DNA from: Tyto alba
Taxonomy: Eukaryota > Chordata > Aves > Strigiformes > Tytonidae
Direction: 5' to 3'
DNA: 64,000 bases
Assembly (NCBI RefSeq): GCF_018691265.1
Contig: NW_024881272.1
Span: 20,511,323-20,575,322 of the forward strand
Shown: positions 11,897-27,007 of the stretch, in pieces
How the letters are laid out: each line of letters opens with the position of its first letter
Position numbering within the stretch: the stretch's first letter is position 1
Notes under the pieces: model-generated
The model's database searches: none
The model's input: only the letters and a program-made list of their open reading frames with translations
Told to the model about the DNA's origin: nothing
Position numbers and translations under genes: made by a program

Positions 11897-14800
11897 TTAT
11901 TAAGAAGAGGCTGTCTTCTGTTATGGGAATCTGCCCTTTCATTTCCTTTGCAATTTTACACAAGAAAAAGAGCTTTTTGGGTTTCTTCATTTCAGCAACA
12001 AAAGTCCTAATCACTTTAAATTTTGTTTGCTCTGAACTATTTTCAAGGAACAATTTTCTCTTCCAGTTCAGTTGCCAAACCACAAATAATCTCTGTCTCC
12101 TTATGTTATAAAAACTTAGTCTTAGGTTGAGGACAAACTGTAATAGCTATAATAATTTTAGAGCCTTTAAAGAGCTGTCTTTTTACGACTTTTCCTGTAT
12201 AGAAATACCAAACCATTTTTTCATACCATTATCCATTTAGTATCATTTTTGTTTATTTGTAATTTTCCATAGAGATAACCTATGTACTCTGTACATAAGT
12301 TTTGACAGAGTTAATGTGAATCACCATTCTGAGAGTATTCATATTTAATCTATATGGTGCTGTCATCAATCCAGCAGAATTAACTTGTGGTCAACCATGC
12401 TGTTTAGCAAAGTCACAATGTGTTAGAAAGTCACAAAGTGTTCTACTTCTCTAGGAAAGAAAGTGCTCCAGAGTGAGCCTGATGCCTTGGACCTGGAAAG
12501 GAGCGTGCCTGGGACTTTCCTTCCTTATGCAAATGGGAAAAAGATCATTGCATAGACATCCTCTTGCATGGGACTGTTTGCACGTTGTGGAAAGTGTTTT
12601 TTATCTGGTGGGATAATTTCACTAAAACCAAAGCTAAACTAAAGAATATTTGTCCCACAGGGAGATTTCCTGTCTTCATTATAATCTTCAGTAGCTGTAA
12701 GCAAACTTCTAGATGTATGTTGCAGTTGTCAACAGGCCCTTCATCTCAGAACCTTGCTGGGTCTGCAGTATTGCATACACCATTTTCTCAGAATATGTTT
12801 GTTTTTTAGACCCTGGCACTTAATATTTCTGACTGGATTTCAACTCTCTTGTTTGGCTTTATCCAGTATTTCCCAGATCTACTTCCATCCCTGATTAGAT
12901 CCAAGAAATGCAGCAATACAAAAATAATCAGTGGAACATACAGTAAAATTTATTTCCTTCCTAATTTTAAGAATAGTTATGAATGTTTATTTGTAGGGAA
13001 TAACAGTCTCTGCTCTTTTCATTGTATGGTCTTTAAAATTATTTCATGCAAAGATTATGCCTCTCCTGCAAAAGAAGCACTTGTATTTCACACACTGACA
13101 TTCTTGACTTACATGCATGTATGAAAGCAAATCTAGAATGCCTGAAGAAACCCCCCAAACTTTTCTCTTAAAATAAAAAAGCCAGGTTTTCAGCATTAGT
13201 TCTGAGTTATTATTGTTACTGCATTCCAGCTTCTAGGTGGAAACATTGGGATAGATAGAACTATTGTTAAGTGCTTGAACTGTCATTCTTTGCTAATGAG
13301 CTTCTGGTAAAGGAAAGTTGGTAGATGGAAGAAGATTGCTTTCACACTGCGATCTCCTTTTTTGTCCAAGAACAGCCTCAGTGCTGCAGAAGTACTAAGA
13401 ACTACAGAAATATCATTATAAATTTATTCCAGTGCCTGTTATTTCAGATGGAATTTCATATTATATCAGATCACCAGTGACCTAAAAGTATTGTAAAACT
13501 GGTGAGTTTGGAGAAACCAGTGTCATGCACATTTTGAATCCATTTCCGTTTGGAGAGTTTTCATCCTGAGATTACTACCTTTGAACAGGAGAAAGATACT
13601 GCTTGGAAAGATAAAAATGGAGATTAGAATTTAATAGGATCTAGAGTCCAGGAAAGACTACAAAGATACCTTTCTTTGCACATGTAAGCATTCAGTAATT
13701 GAGAAAATTATATTTTACAACAGAAATATTAAATCCCACTTTAAAACCCATCCTCTGCTTTTGTGGAATAGGTATTCCAAGTATGATTTGCGTCTTTGAA
13801 GTTACTTTTTTGTCATACTTAAAACACTGTGTTATGTTAGAATTGTGAGGTGGCTTTCCAATTTTACACAATTTATGTAATACAGTGCATAACTTACATG
13901 TTTAATTTTGAGGTATTCTTTTTGTTTTTGTAGAGAATGGATGATTTTTTTATGGTATCAGGGACTAGTATTTCGTGACATAATTACTCCACAGTTAATC
14001 TCTTTCTTTTATGGTATTTTTGGAGACACAATTGACTGGAAATACCTAGGGCTATATACTATATTTTTTTCTCATAGGAAATATCCTTGGCTGTAACAGA
14101 TAACACCATATGTAAAACATGGGAGAATATTTGTGAACAGCAAGAACAGGAGGTCAGTGTCTCTGTGTGAGGTGGATTCTAGAATAATATTTTTAGTTTT
14201 GACTTTTCACCAATGTACACAGGTAATGAATATGTTTGCAAAATTTCATCACTGGGCATTATCTTGAGAGCCCTGTGTCTTCAGCTCTCACTCTTTGATG
14301 TGTTGCATTGAATAAGTCAAAAAAATCAAATGACTATGTTCTGGAACAAGAGTCTATAGCTTTGCTTTTAGTCACCAGAAAAGTAGTTGGAGAACTTGTA
14401 ACATTTTACTTACAACTATTAGACTTCAGGAAATTGGAAAGAACTTTGGGTTTGTAAATAAAAATTCAGGTGAATTTCATATGTTCTAAAGATTTGGGGT
14501 TTTGCGTAGTTCTGTCTGTTCCTTCTAGACTCTAACAAGTTTGCTATTTCAGCTAAAAGCTTATCCTTTACCTGGCTGCCCAGACTTAGAGTCTACATAA
14601 CAAAACTAGAAAATCAGATGTGATGACTGGATGAAACCAAAACCAATTCACTTTGATTTTGCCTTAGTATTGCCTTTTTAAAATTAGTTTGTAGGAGCAG
14701 TTTATTTTTAATTTCCTGATTCAAATCACTGCACTATACTGAATAAGGTTTCAATGAGCTTGAACACAAAAGATAATAAGCATTTCTTTGTGTTCAGATA

Positions 14801-17615
14801 GCTTTTGAAGCTTGTTTGCTGGTACCAGACCTTGCTTTCAGTGAGATGGCCACTATGTCTGCTAAAGCCTTCAGGGAAAATGAACGCAAAAAACAGATAA
14901 CATGAAGACTACATTAAAATGGGAGAAATATATCAGTGTCCAAATTCAGATAGTAGTGTCAAGGATACATAATGAGGAGGTAATAAAGAACTTGAAGGAA
15001 TAAAGGATCAGACAGTGTCTTTTGAACAGATGGGGACATAAATAGTCTAACATATATCAAAAGTGATAGTATATTGAGTTTAGGAATGTTACTTTACTGT
15101 GTTCATAAAAATTTAATGCAAAACAAAAAAACTTGCTTAATTAAATGTATATGTATGCGTATATATATATATGTATATGAAGTCTTAATGAAAAACTTAA
15201 TATTTGGCATCTTTTATTTTTTCTGTTTAGATAAACTGAAAAATGAACCCTAATGATTTTGGTGCCCAAACTCCCATTAGGATTAGGTATTTCTAGACAG
15301 CTTTGAAATCTCAGCTTTATTGGCAGGACAACATTAAAAGCAAAGCACTCATTCCTGGAGAAGCTCTAGTACCTGATCATTCCCTGAAGGCCCTATGCTG
15401 TCATTAGCTAAAGTCTTTCTCTATTGCAGCCCAACTCTCTCCTTGAAGCAGGGAAACCTGCACCCTCCGTAACATCATCCTGTCACTATGGAAACAAATG
15501 CATTGCTACAATTTATTCACTGGGGGGAAACCTGTAAGCTACTAACCTGGCAATGTGACTGGAATAATTCTGCTAATTCCACGTATAAACCTGAAATCCT
15601 TTATTTCACTGTCAGATGGAGAGAAAAGGTGGAATGCAAAACAGTAAAGCCTATGTTTAAATATAAGTGTCTCCCATACTTAGTAAACATCTTTTAGAAA
15701 GCTACACAGAGGAGGGAAATACTTGGTTTGTCTTCCTTGGTATGAGTACTTTGTTAGTGTGGATATGAATGCAGCTGTAGGTTTTGTACCTACTATGGGT
15801 TTGCGTTTTTATTTTTGATTTTGAATCATCTAAGTCAAACTAAACCCATTCCTCAGTCCATGCATAAACAAATCCGTATGTTACCTGTTTCACTGAAGAA
15901 AGTGCAAGGTGAACATTTGGCATAAGTCACTGAAAATATTTTTGAACAAATCTGGTCTGAGTTCCAGGTTTATGATAAAAGCTGGAATCACGTAAAATCT
16001 CATCTGGTTTTGCTGAAATTTTTTGTTAGCTTTCTCACAGCCTTCTTGCAAACCATTGGCAACTGTCAACTTTAGCACTGTCAGAGATCTGGACTGGCAC
16101 AAAAGAGCAATAAGGCATGGATCTTTCAACAATAAATGTGACACTAGACACCAAATCTGTTCATCATCACTCCTCTACAATCTCGTCCTGCACCTTTTGA
16201 GGTTTTCCATGTGAGGAATGTGTTGTTTCCCTGGGTAGCAGATAAAGCTGCTTGATCTGAACTACAAACAAGGAAGAACCATTCAGCAGCTTCTGTGCTC
16301 TCTTTTGGAAAACATGTCTGTTTTATTTTTCTGTAGCCCCTGCTTCATACTGACATCTTTAAGTAACTCTAAAAAGCAGTTTTCTCTGTGCTTTTCTTTC
16401 TACCACTCATATTTAATAATTTCATTTCTAATATTTTTCTTTGCCTCCTATTGCAGCCATCATCCTTCTTTGCTATTCCCTTTAGTTCTTTTCTGAAGGG
16501 AATATATAAAATATAGTTCAGTTCTTGCTCAATAGATATTCATGGCAGACAGAAAAAAGAAACAACATGAGTTTATCCTGTATGGGAACTGTCTTTCCAT
16601 TGCCTCCCCACTTGCTACCAGAGAGACAGTAGGTGATATGTAGCAATATGTATATCTCCTGAGATTCTCCAGTTTTAGAGTTGCCAATAAGGTTTTGTCT
16701 GCACACCCAGAGCTTCATTTAGGTGGGGGTTTTTTGCCTCCAAAGAAATAGTGTGTTTTGGATACATTTCTCTGTCATTCTGAATCGTAACAGTGAAAAT
16801 GAACTTCTAGCAAAGAATTAAATTCTTGGAAACAAAGTTACAAAAGAGAAAATTATATTTTAAAAAATAATTCTAGATTACATTTAAAAGCTAAATTGCT
16901 TCTAGTTGCTCTTTTGACCCTTCTTACTTGAGGGGCTGGTGACTCAGCCACTTCAAAATTCAGACTGTACAGATTTGACCACAATGAAATGTACTTTACA
17001 CTAAAGACAGTGTTTACACCCTGCTTACTTCAGGCCTTTGCTAAGCCAGTTTCTCCATGGTTCTTCTGTTGTACTTTATTTCTCCAGGTCTGGTCTCCAG
17101 GTACTTTACCTTTCTTCCACTCAGTCAGTCCTTGTATAGGCTGTTGTAAATTTGTGCACTGTGAATGTTATTAGGAAATCACTATCCCCAGTTGTCCTGG
17201 ATTAAATTCCTGGAGCTAACAATGTTTATAGTTCAACATATGTTTTTTGTAGTCAGTGAGAAAAATAACCAATACAAACCTCCTGTACTTCTAACAGACT
17301 CGCCTAAATAATATGCTTCATGGCACCACTGGATGTTCTGGGGAAGCCAACATTGCTTGAATATTTCTCTTTTACTGCTATTGTTGCTTTGACAGCTTTG
17401 ATTTTATAGCAACTTTAATCATGTGTATCCTATTCCTTCACCTCTGGCATTTTGCAAATATTCCTTTTCTCAGTTTCTGCTACCATAACTACCTTCATCA
17501 AATCATAATTCATCAATCTGTTTCTCCCACACCCACAGGAGAAACCCCAAATGGAGGCCATGTCAGCCAAACAAGAAAATGCTATATGTATACATGTAAG
17601 AAAATCTATTCATTT

Positions 17616-17645
17616 AAAAAAAAAAAAAAAAAAAGAGAGAGAGAA
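17616..17645. repeat. A19 run followed by (GA)n
   Basis: Nineteen A are followed by GAGAGAGAGAG. There is no polyadenylation signal or gene-like sequence upstream, so a processed-pseudogene tail is not supported. Confidence 0.85.
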
Positions 17646-20600
17646 AAAGAATTAGGTATATAAGTTAATGTGACCCCAAGGCAACATTGGCAGTAACTTA
17701 TGCACTGACAGTTATGAGCCTGTTTATTCTGTGCTCAACCATACATGGAAAAAAGTCCCATCAAATAGAACAACAAAATGGACTTGTGTTATCCTAAAGA
17801 TACAAAGTAGTAATAAATCATATAAGAAACACTAATGCTATATTTACATTTTCCCCTAAAAAAGTAGAATTATTTTAGAGGCTTTTATTTTACTTATAAC
17901 ATTTATTTAGCTCCCTGTACCAGGCAAACCTGTAGGAGTTTCTGCCTGGATTACAAAAGTTTATAGAGCTATACATGCTATCAGGAGCTATGGAGAATTG
18001 TATCTGCAGGGCTCCTAGCAGTTCCCACTTCTTGGACAGTGTAAGATATATTCTTCCTCATCACCTGTCAACTTTTAAGTGAGGTAGATAAGTGTAGGGC
18101 CACAAAAATACTTCTGTCTTATTTTGTGACACACTAAGGTGTAATAGCTGCTGGACTTGGCCTCTGAGCAAGAGAGGTTGTGGACACAGGCAGATTTCTT
18201 ATAGTTTGTAATGCCTTGATTTTTTTTTTTTTTTAATCTGATTTTCTAAATGAGAATGAAAATAAACTAAAATCAAGCTTTCAGTGTGTTTCTGCAACTC
18301 CCTCCACCCTAGCCCCCCCTCCAATTATTGTCCTAGAAGATATCTGATAATGAATGTCATTAGGGAAGACAGTACTGCCAGTCAGTCCCGTGCAGGAGAT
18401 AGTAGCTAAAGATGGACAGTGTTTGTGTAGAATATGATCCTAAGGCAAAAGCCAGTGAGCAGAACCAGACTGACACTTTGCAGCACAAAGGGTTCCAGAA
18501 GAAAGTGAGGATGGTGAATACAGAAAGCTGCAGTTGTGACATTTGCAGCTGTGTGTCATTATCTGCAGGAATATATGATTTTTTTTAGGGGAAAAAGATC
18601 CAAAGTTGAATCTTTGATATGTCAGATTCCCAGATGACTCCATAGTCATGGGTAATGTAAGCAGTCAAAACTCAAAAGCTAGTACCAAAAAATATGAGAT
18701 TGACTTTTAAATACAGTACCAGCTGTATTAGTTTAATTAATCTTCTGGCTTCTGATCCAGACTAGTACTACCAGTTCTTTTTTTATGTTCTTATTTACAA
18801 AGTGAATCTTGTTGAGTCAAAAGGGAGTCTGTTTTGGTCCAAGTTGGTTCTTTTGATGGTAGGTCTGACTGTATATTAATAAAGCACACTGTAACCATGA
18901 GAGCTGCATTCAAAATATATAAAAATTATCTTTTGACTTAAAAAGGACCAGATGCAAGACCACCAAAACTCTGTAAAAGATTCCTTTTAAAACTTGTCCC
19001 GTATGATCAGAAATGGGAGTATATATTTTTATGCATGTAAAGAAATAACATTTACCTGCTAAAATTCTATCTTAAGATGCAGATCAACAGGTTCTAAAAA
19101 TTTCTAAATAACTGAGTACTGTGGATCCCAACCCATCAAAAGGATAACCTATATAGATTATTGCCCACATAGTATTCTCAGCAGATGCACATTTTCTGAA
19201 GAAAGGAGGAGGAAAAACAATTACCATTTGAAAAGATAACTGAGATGTAAAATTAACAAGTATTTTTCTAAGCAATGTCTGAGTTTCAAACCTGAACAGG
19301 AAACACTGAACTACATGCAAAAAAATTGTGCTGTTAAGGTTTTCAATAGCAAAGCACTAATGAAGGAGAGCTGTTGAGTAACACACCTTCTGCTGTGAAT
19401 CTCCTGCATCTTGCCTAAGATATAATCAACAGAGAGAAGAGGATCCATTAAATCCTTAATAATACATGAAAGTATCAACTGATCTAAGTAGTCATTTACA
19501 ATCCATCCAGATATTAGAAATGTAGAAAAAGAGCATGGTTTTATGTCTTTACCTCAATCTTCTCCACTTAGAAGTGATGTCATTCCTACGTGAGATTGAT
19601 GGGAATGACTTGCAATTAATTAGAAACCTTAAGCAGCTCAACAAGCACTGATGACATTCAAGAGATATTGTTATAATTACATAACATAGTTAGTTGAACA
19701 AAGAGGCAATAGGAGAATGTTGCTATATAGCAGCTCATCAATACTACTGATGCTACTCCTTATGCTTGACCATTTGTTCTGTTATATTTTATGTAATTAA
19801 TTTTTCTTAAGCTGTTGAAAGCTTGTATGTCATTTTCCTGTAGACTTAACTGTGATGACACACAAAGCTTATTGCTTTGTCTCAAGATTAATTTCATAAA
19901 ATGAAGAGCTATTATAGTTAATTATAATGTACTTTTGAAGTAAAGTAGCTCTTTTGTTTATGATGTAACATATTCTCCTTACTCAAATGCAAAAATTACT
20001 AAACTGATTTAAATCACCAGTTTAGTTTCACTGAATTAACCACTATCATGTACCAAAACAAGAATTTTCAGACGTTTTTTTTTTGGTATAGTGTGTCAAG
20101 CAAATGAAAAAGATTTTGTTAATATACTGTGTATAGCATGCATCTTTCTCTCCCCCCAAAAAATACTTCATCTCAGCTAAGGGCATTGGTGTCTATTGCT
20201 AGCTATGTATCTCCATGCCACAGCACAATGTTAGATAGCAAGAGCCTAGCTGAGCGTGACAGTGTAGTATGCCAAATAAGCTCAGACACAGTGAATATTA
20301 ACTCTATTATCTCAAAGGGAATGCTGTGCCATTGTAGGTATACAGTTTTAGTATCCACTAGCATGAATACTAGTGAAGAGATACGTTACAGCATTAAGGT
20401 ACAAAATTGAACACTGCAGATGAAACAAACATCTTTGTTCCTTTTCAATGACAGGTAGAAACCCAGAATGTAATCAATTGGCTTGATGTAACAGGGCAAG
20501 TGTTATCAGGAGTTTCAAAACAATCCTCTTCTTCCAAATGGCCCATGAAGGAAGGAGACAAACACAAAGAATAAATGCCATCCCAAATGCTGTTCTCTAT

Positions 20601-21222
20601 GTTGTTCCTGTAGAGGTAACAGGAATTTACAACAAGCAGTAAAAACTTAATTTTCCACCTTCAAGTAAGTAAATATTTCTCTGAAATATGCAGGTGATTG
20701 ATTTTCTGACCAATAAATCTCCATTATGCGCAGGGATTTTGTAATCATTAAGTTAGCAGGTTTGTCCTAAAGACTGTTATAATAGTTACATGTCTGCAGG
20801 CCACTCCTTATATTTAATTTTCTATGAATGCTCAAAACCAATGTTGAACAGAATCCCTTTCAGAGATATTTCAGTCCTTTGTCAATTTTAATTTGTAATA
20901 TTGTGTGTTGATTAACATGGTCTTATTAACTGCTTTTGTAGGATAGGAATCCAGAATCTAAAGAGGCAGCTTTGTAAACTTTGTTGCTCTCTTTGCTCTT
21001 CCTTACTCTATTTCAGTCTGTATTAGAAAAAACTCTTATTTACCAGTGTAGCTCAGCACAGATACGGGTAAATGTAATTTCCTCTATGTGCAATATGGCA
21101 TATCCACTCACTGTCCTCTCTAGAACATCATAATTCTCTGCAAATTTTACTTGCATTGTTAAACTGGGCAGGGGTCTTCTGTTATGTAGAATACTTTATT
21201 TAAAACTAAAATACTTAGGCAG

Positions 21223-21239
21223 AAAAAAAAAAAAAAAAA
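21223..21239. repeat. A17 homopolymer
   Basis: Seventeen A are visible with no adjacent retroposon body. Confidence 0.85.
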
Positions 21240-22306
21240 GCAAACAAAACATTTTAGTAGCTTTTCTGGTTAAATCTCCATGGCTATGGGTGCAGGTCCT
21301 GTTTTTTCTTAATCATCCTTCTCTTAACTATGGTTGAAAAGACAAGAAAATAAATTAATAACTGTTTCATCTATTATAATCTGCTCCCACTCTCTGCTGT
21401 TTTTAGATACTGGCAAACACAGTCCCTCTGACTTCTGAGCTGTGTACTGCCCAGGGTAAGGGACTGTATTTCTTTTTTTCCTTCCACTTCCCAATACTGC
21501 CCCGCAGCTTTCCCTTCTTCCTCCCAGTGATCCAGCCAAATTAAATTCCTAATGCCAGTGAGCCCTCTTGAGTTGTGAAGAATTAGATTTCTCCCATTCT
21601 TTTCATTCATCTCTGAAATATTATGTACTAGGATACAATAAGTTCCAGTATACAGCATATAGTGATAGGATTCTGCAATAAATCTGTTCTAAGTGAGACC
21701 TGTTATACAACTCACTAATCTCATATATTCACCTGTTCTACATCTTGCATCTCATCTCAGATCTATCAATAGAGAGAAGATCCATTTTTAATAATGTATT
21801 ATAGAATTTACTTCTCTGTGTTGGTCCAGAAGGTGTGTAAAATATAGTCTGTTTATATATACTCTGCAATTTAAACTGTTGTAGAACTTCCAGACAAAAG
21901 TTACAGAAATTCACAAAGGCAGAGAATACATTATTAATAAATCTGCTGTCATGTGAGTAAGGGCAACAAGAACATAAGGCTGAGGAGTCTATCAAGACCA
22001 CTGAATTCCATCCCTTGACTTTCACACCATAGATTTAAATAAAAATATATAGTCAAAAGATTTACTCAGTTACTGTTAACTTCTTTTATGTTAACCTTAT
22101 ATTCTTTATACTATGCTGGATTAGACATTACAGTATTCTCAATTACATTCTTCCAAAATCAAAAAGGCACAAAATGTCTTCAGTCACTGATTTGACTGGT
22201 GATGTTTTGTGAAAGTTAGTGTCTGGAAAGAAATTAGAAGAAAAATAAAGTGGTGAAAAGACAGAAGCAACAGCCCCCCCACACAACAAACACAAATTCA
22301 ACCCGT

Positions 22307-22322
22307 ACACACACACACACAC
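22307..22322. repeat. (AC)8 microsatellite
   Basis: Eight AC units are seen directly. Confidence 0.85.
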
Positions 22323-22884
22323 CACCCAACCTAGTATGCTTTTAGGTTGTCCCTGAACAAATAAATGAACAAAACAGACTGAGAGGTTTGTTGCTCTAAA
22401 AACTGAGGCAGTAATGGTTTACGAAACCAGAAACCTGTGCCCTGTGCTAAGGGGAGCAGGATTTTGCACGTCTTTGAAGAAAGAAACATCGCATCAATTT
22501 CTTCAGAGAAAGGGTACTGAGAAGAAATTTCTTCACCTGACAGAGTCCTGAACTTTAACTGAATGTTTAGGTCAAGAAGGGGCAATAATTTGAAGAGCTT
22601 ATCTTTAGTCAATATCATCCTGAATGATTAAAGCAATTTAACTTATATATTTAAATAACATCAGCCACTGTTGAAATACAGACTTTTTGGATAGCATGTT
22701 TCATGTAATGTTGCATTTTTTTGGACCAAGTGCATTAGTTTTCTGTGTTTCTGTGGTGTTCCTCCCAATTTTCTCCTGACCACATTGTTGAAAGAAGTCT
22801 GAGCTACAAGTTTTGAGTGCCAGATCCTGATTTTAAATTTTCTTGTGTTCAGAAATATTTGGAACTGTGAGTTTTGTTTTGGCC

Positions 22885-23240
22885 CGTTTCTCACCGTAAT
22901 TAAATATATTACACAATATTGGCCTTGCTGCTGGTCCCTAGGGTATCCCACTATTAATCTTTCCTATACTGAGAATGGGCTATTTATTCCTACTCCTTGC
23001 TTCCTGCCTATTAACCAGCTTTTAATCACTGACAAGAATTTACCTCTTACCCTGTGGTTACTAAATTTCATTAATAGTCTCTTGTGAGGAACTTTATCAA
23101 AAGCCTTTCAAAAGTCATAAGTATATCATATTCATTGCTGCTTCTTTATCCACTGTTTTGTTTACCATTTCAAATAATCATAGTGGGTTTTAGAAGCATA
23201 ATTCATCTTAGTCAAAGCCAGGTTTTCTTTCTTTATTGTA
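22885..23240 (-). mobile_element. Ancient CR1/L3-type LINE reverse-transcriptase relic
   Basis: Read on the minus strand, the segment keeps the order of an old CR1 reverse-transcriptase region. A LLKGF-like piece near 23093-23110 corresponds to the usual KAF-type block. A run comparable to the stretch before the GVPQGS motif follows, and then GYPRDQQQGQYCVIYL at about 22904-22950, which aligns with GVPQGSVLGPxLFNI. On the plus strand the text around 22974-23010 (TATTTATTCCTACTCCTTGC) closely matches my memory of the complementary strand of old amniote CR1. All frames are broken by stops and indels. It is far more decayed than the copy at 27-28 kb, so it belongs to an older insertion wave. Confidence 0.75.
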
Positions 23241-26200
23241 TCATTCTATACAACACAGTCTTCTTTCTTTTAAATTATTGCTTTAATTTTTTTATGGTGC
23301 TGCAATGTGTTTGTAATGTAACAGGAAATGTGCTGTACCATCTTCAGTGATATGACTTTATTTTTCTAGGACTCAAGAAAGCTTTCCTGCCCACATTTCT
23401 TTTCAAGTGCCCACTCTTCCATAATTCACTCTAAAATAAAATCCGTCTCTCTGTTTATACACTGGTTTCAGCAAGGGGATCTAACACGCAGCTGTGTGTT
23501 GATTTGGTTGGGAATACGTCATATTATGATTCTGACAAATATAAATATTTTTCTAAGGAATGTAACATAAAACAGTCATACGTGGTTCAGTATAGCATGA
23601 TCTTAGATTGGAAAAGAAGCTCTGTAAAATAGAAATTGCTATTCATCTCAGCTATTAATTCTCAAAATTATTTAAGATCAGGGTTTTGAATAATTTAGGC
23701 AGATAGCTGTGTGTCCCAATTTTATGTATGTGAAATCAGGTATCTGTCCATGACAGTGGGCAAATAACCAAAGGGAAAGAAGATGGATGAAGCTTAAGAA
23801 GGGGGGTCGTGAATTATCTTTTCACTACTGAAAAGCCCAGTATAACACAGGCAATTTAACAATCGGTCTCAGAAATCTTCATTCTCCTCATTGAGTAAAA
23901 CTCAACTCTCGTTAGTCTCATGCTCAGCATGTGACAGGATATCGAAGTCTGGCATGTGCACTAGAGTCCTTGAGTAAACTGATCTTTGTCTGTAGAAAAC
24001 AGAACTCGATGTGTGTTTGGGATACAGTGTGACCCTGATTCTGATCAGTGGCTGTAATTAAAAACATAGTTTGTACTTCTTCTCATAATGTTTTTATGGC
24101 ATTGGGCACTAATTACCAAATTAATTAATTAAACCCTTAACTGCTATTACATATTATTCTTAAATATCAAAGAGCAAAAATACCATATAAAACTTCTCTT
24201 TTATTTTCTGGTAGATGATTTGTACATTGAAGAGTAATTAGAATGGCATTGAAAATACACCAAATAAAATTGGATTGTGATACCTCCCTTAACAAAAATT
24301 TTTTCCAGAGAGTCTGTCATAACAGGGCATTGATCCCTGATTATGGTACTTAGGTACTACCAAGGTATGAATAAATGATGATAGACTAAAACTTTCCACT
24401 GCTGACTGCAGTACTTCATATGCTGTTTCAGCTTTCTTGGCAGACCCTCTCCCCCCCACCCTCCCCTTACCACCTCCCTGGTGTTTTTCTCTTCCTTCAG
24501 TCAATACCAATGGTTCAAGTGACAAATAAAATTTCTGTCTCTCAGTACTTCTCTAGACTACAGGTTGGAACAAGTGAACCATTAGTCACTTCATGAAATC
24601 CTCCTTTGTGCGACCAGGCTGAGAGCAGTTGCACCTTTATGCATATTTTATGCACATTTATGGGCTGCATTTCACAGCGCTGTATTTAGTTCCATTACAG
24701 TTTTCCATCATATTGCTCTTTTATTATGGCATTAATTATGTATTGTTTTTACTTTATCTTACAGTATATTTTTACAGTATTTTCTTAGTTGTGTTTTATA
24801 ATGTTTGTAAAGTTAATTTGTAACAGTAAGGCTAATGTTATCCTGGCACTTTACATTAGGCAAGTTGTTATTTTCTGAACACTTTTGTTTTGCTACCTCT
24901 TAAATTTCCTTTTAAAAAAAAATCAACATTAAAAAGTCTGAGACACTAAATAATTCATAAGCAAAGGGAATTTTTATAAAAATGTAAGAGCTTTTTTTTG
25001 GAAGATGATATTCCACTGTCACCATTCCAGGTCATAGGAAGCAACCATGTTGAAAGTGGGCCAGAGTCAACCTGAGAGATATGGTGAAAGTAGCTAATGA
25101 AAATGACTTAATGAAAATAGCATATAGACTTACATTCACAGTGATACGAAGTCTTTTCTCTCCACAGGTATTTTTTATTGCCCACACATGATCAGCCTCT
25201 GATTTGGCAACAACTAGATGAATGAGTCAGTTATAAGTTGTGGGCTTTTCTAGAGGTAATTCAGGGCACTGAGAGGAGAATCCTACTGTCTTTGAGATGA
25301 GTTTATAACAGAAAACACTGGGTTGTTTCAGAAGTTCTAATAAAAGGGTTATGTATGCCAAATAATAGTATGCAGGTAAAAGTAAAACATTATCATCATG
25401 AGTTGTTGGGATACATTGTGATTGCTTGCAAAAAAAAAATGTTGAGCTTGTATAGGAGATAAACTCATACCCAATATTTTCATTATAATGCCCTAAGAAA
25501 AAAATAAAAAAATATTTTTGTGTGGTATTAGAGGCTCTAATGAGACTTATTTGAGTAACATCACCCCAGAGTTTGGAAAATCTGTAGGTTTAAACAAATA
25601 ATGACTGTATTGTCATGAAGGTAGTTTCAGTGATACTGTGTTGTACTTAAACTAGCAAGTTCCAGCAGAAGCCAGAATAAGGCTGGAAGTGTAGCACACT
25701 TTGCAGCCAGAATTGTTCATACCAGGAGATTCTTGCAGTGAACATTTCCCAGCCCATGTTAGAGGCCAATGATGCTTCTGATTGACATAGTGGGTGTGGG
25801 TGGCAAATCTGGTCTTGAGATCTGAGCTTGAATCTGCCACACTCAGTAGTGCAGATGCAGCTGGTAAAGACTAACCCTGCAACAGAATTCATCTGCAACT
25901 CTGAGGTTGCCTCTGCCCAAGGAGTACAGCTCAGCCCTGGCAGTGGGAAGTTACTGCACAGGCAGCAGTGGTACCTAGTTTGGTGCTACATAGTTTGAAA
26001 AACTGAGGACAGCCTAAGTTTTACAAACCCAGAGTATATCTTCCTGTAATTGAGGTTCAATGAAATAACATTATGGAGTCCTACCTTCTATTTCAGATGG
26101 AGACTTGATTCATTGTTTTTTTAATTTCCTGTCTGGTAACATACCAGTTGTTCTTAATTTTTGGTGGAAAGATTTATTAAAATCAGTCTTGATTTATAAG

Positions 26201-27007
26201 ATACTAAAAAATTGTCCAAGTCTCTATTAAGGATGAGTAAGAAGTTCTGCAATATTCATAGAACCAGAAAAAAAAATGCTAATAGACAAAATCTTTGATT
26301 ATGTCTTCCTGCTTTATTTCTAGAACTTCCAGCTCTTTGAATTTATTACTGTATAAATTCTTTTAAAAAATGTAGCAACTACATTAACAAAGCTGAGTAT
26401 GTTTTTATATTTAATTGCTAAACACCTGCAGATCTGAGAAATTGTGGCTCCTGACAGCTTTTGAAAATCAAACCATGTTACGTTTCATATTGAGCTTTTC
26501 CACATATTTTCTTCTGTTTTCAGAAGACAGAATAAATCTTGTGAGTCTGGTGATTGTTTGAGAACAGTCAATTTGAAGCTATTTGTCCATTTGAAACAAA
26601 GATTGAAAAAGGGAGGCAAAGGGAAAAGGTTGGTTTGACCTTTGTTGCTGTTTTGCTGTTTTTAAGAGTACAAGAATTATTTTCCTCTTTCATACTGCTT
26701 TTCTAGCTGCTGGCACAGTTGGAGTTCTAGCTTCCTTTCCTACCTGAACACTGACTCCTTTTTCCTATCTAATTTGGGGTGGCCAGGAAAGAAAAAATAT
26801 CTAAATGTAAACAGAGAAAACAAATACTTAGAGATAACAAGTAAAGTGATCATGAATGTACTTTCTCCCTCAAAAGCTTTGCCATTTTCATCCTTTACTT
26901 AATTATAAGAGTCATGTTGCACATCTATTCCGTTGTTCCTGCTTCAGTGATATTATTCATTCCTGCAAATTCTCTGGCCAAAAAAAAAAGTTGTAAATCA
27001 TTCTGAC
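23241..27007. other. AT-rich unique DNA
   Basis: No gene or named repeat can be supported. A GC-richer patch at about 25650-25990 gives minus-strand frames of 62-83 codons in two phases, with no recognisable domain. Its composition suggests an eroded repeat or a regulatory patch, but nothing identifies it. Confidence 0.55.

Larger units (their letters stand above)
11897..22884. other. AT-rich unique DNA with microsatellites
   Basis: No gene is supported. Simple tracts include a TA-rich run near 15146-15180, A19 followed by GA repeats at 17616-17645, an A17 run at 21223-21239 and an AC repeat at 22307-22322. The 69-codon frame at 15488-15697 has an unusually mixed composition but no acceptable splice context or recognised family. 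Confidence 0.6.

Noticed and set aside
15488..15697. 69-codon frame with receptor-like Trp/Cys pattern
   Set aside because: No convincing splice sites or family match, and the length is expected by chance.
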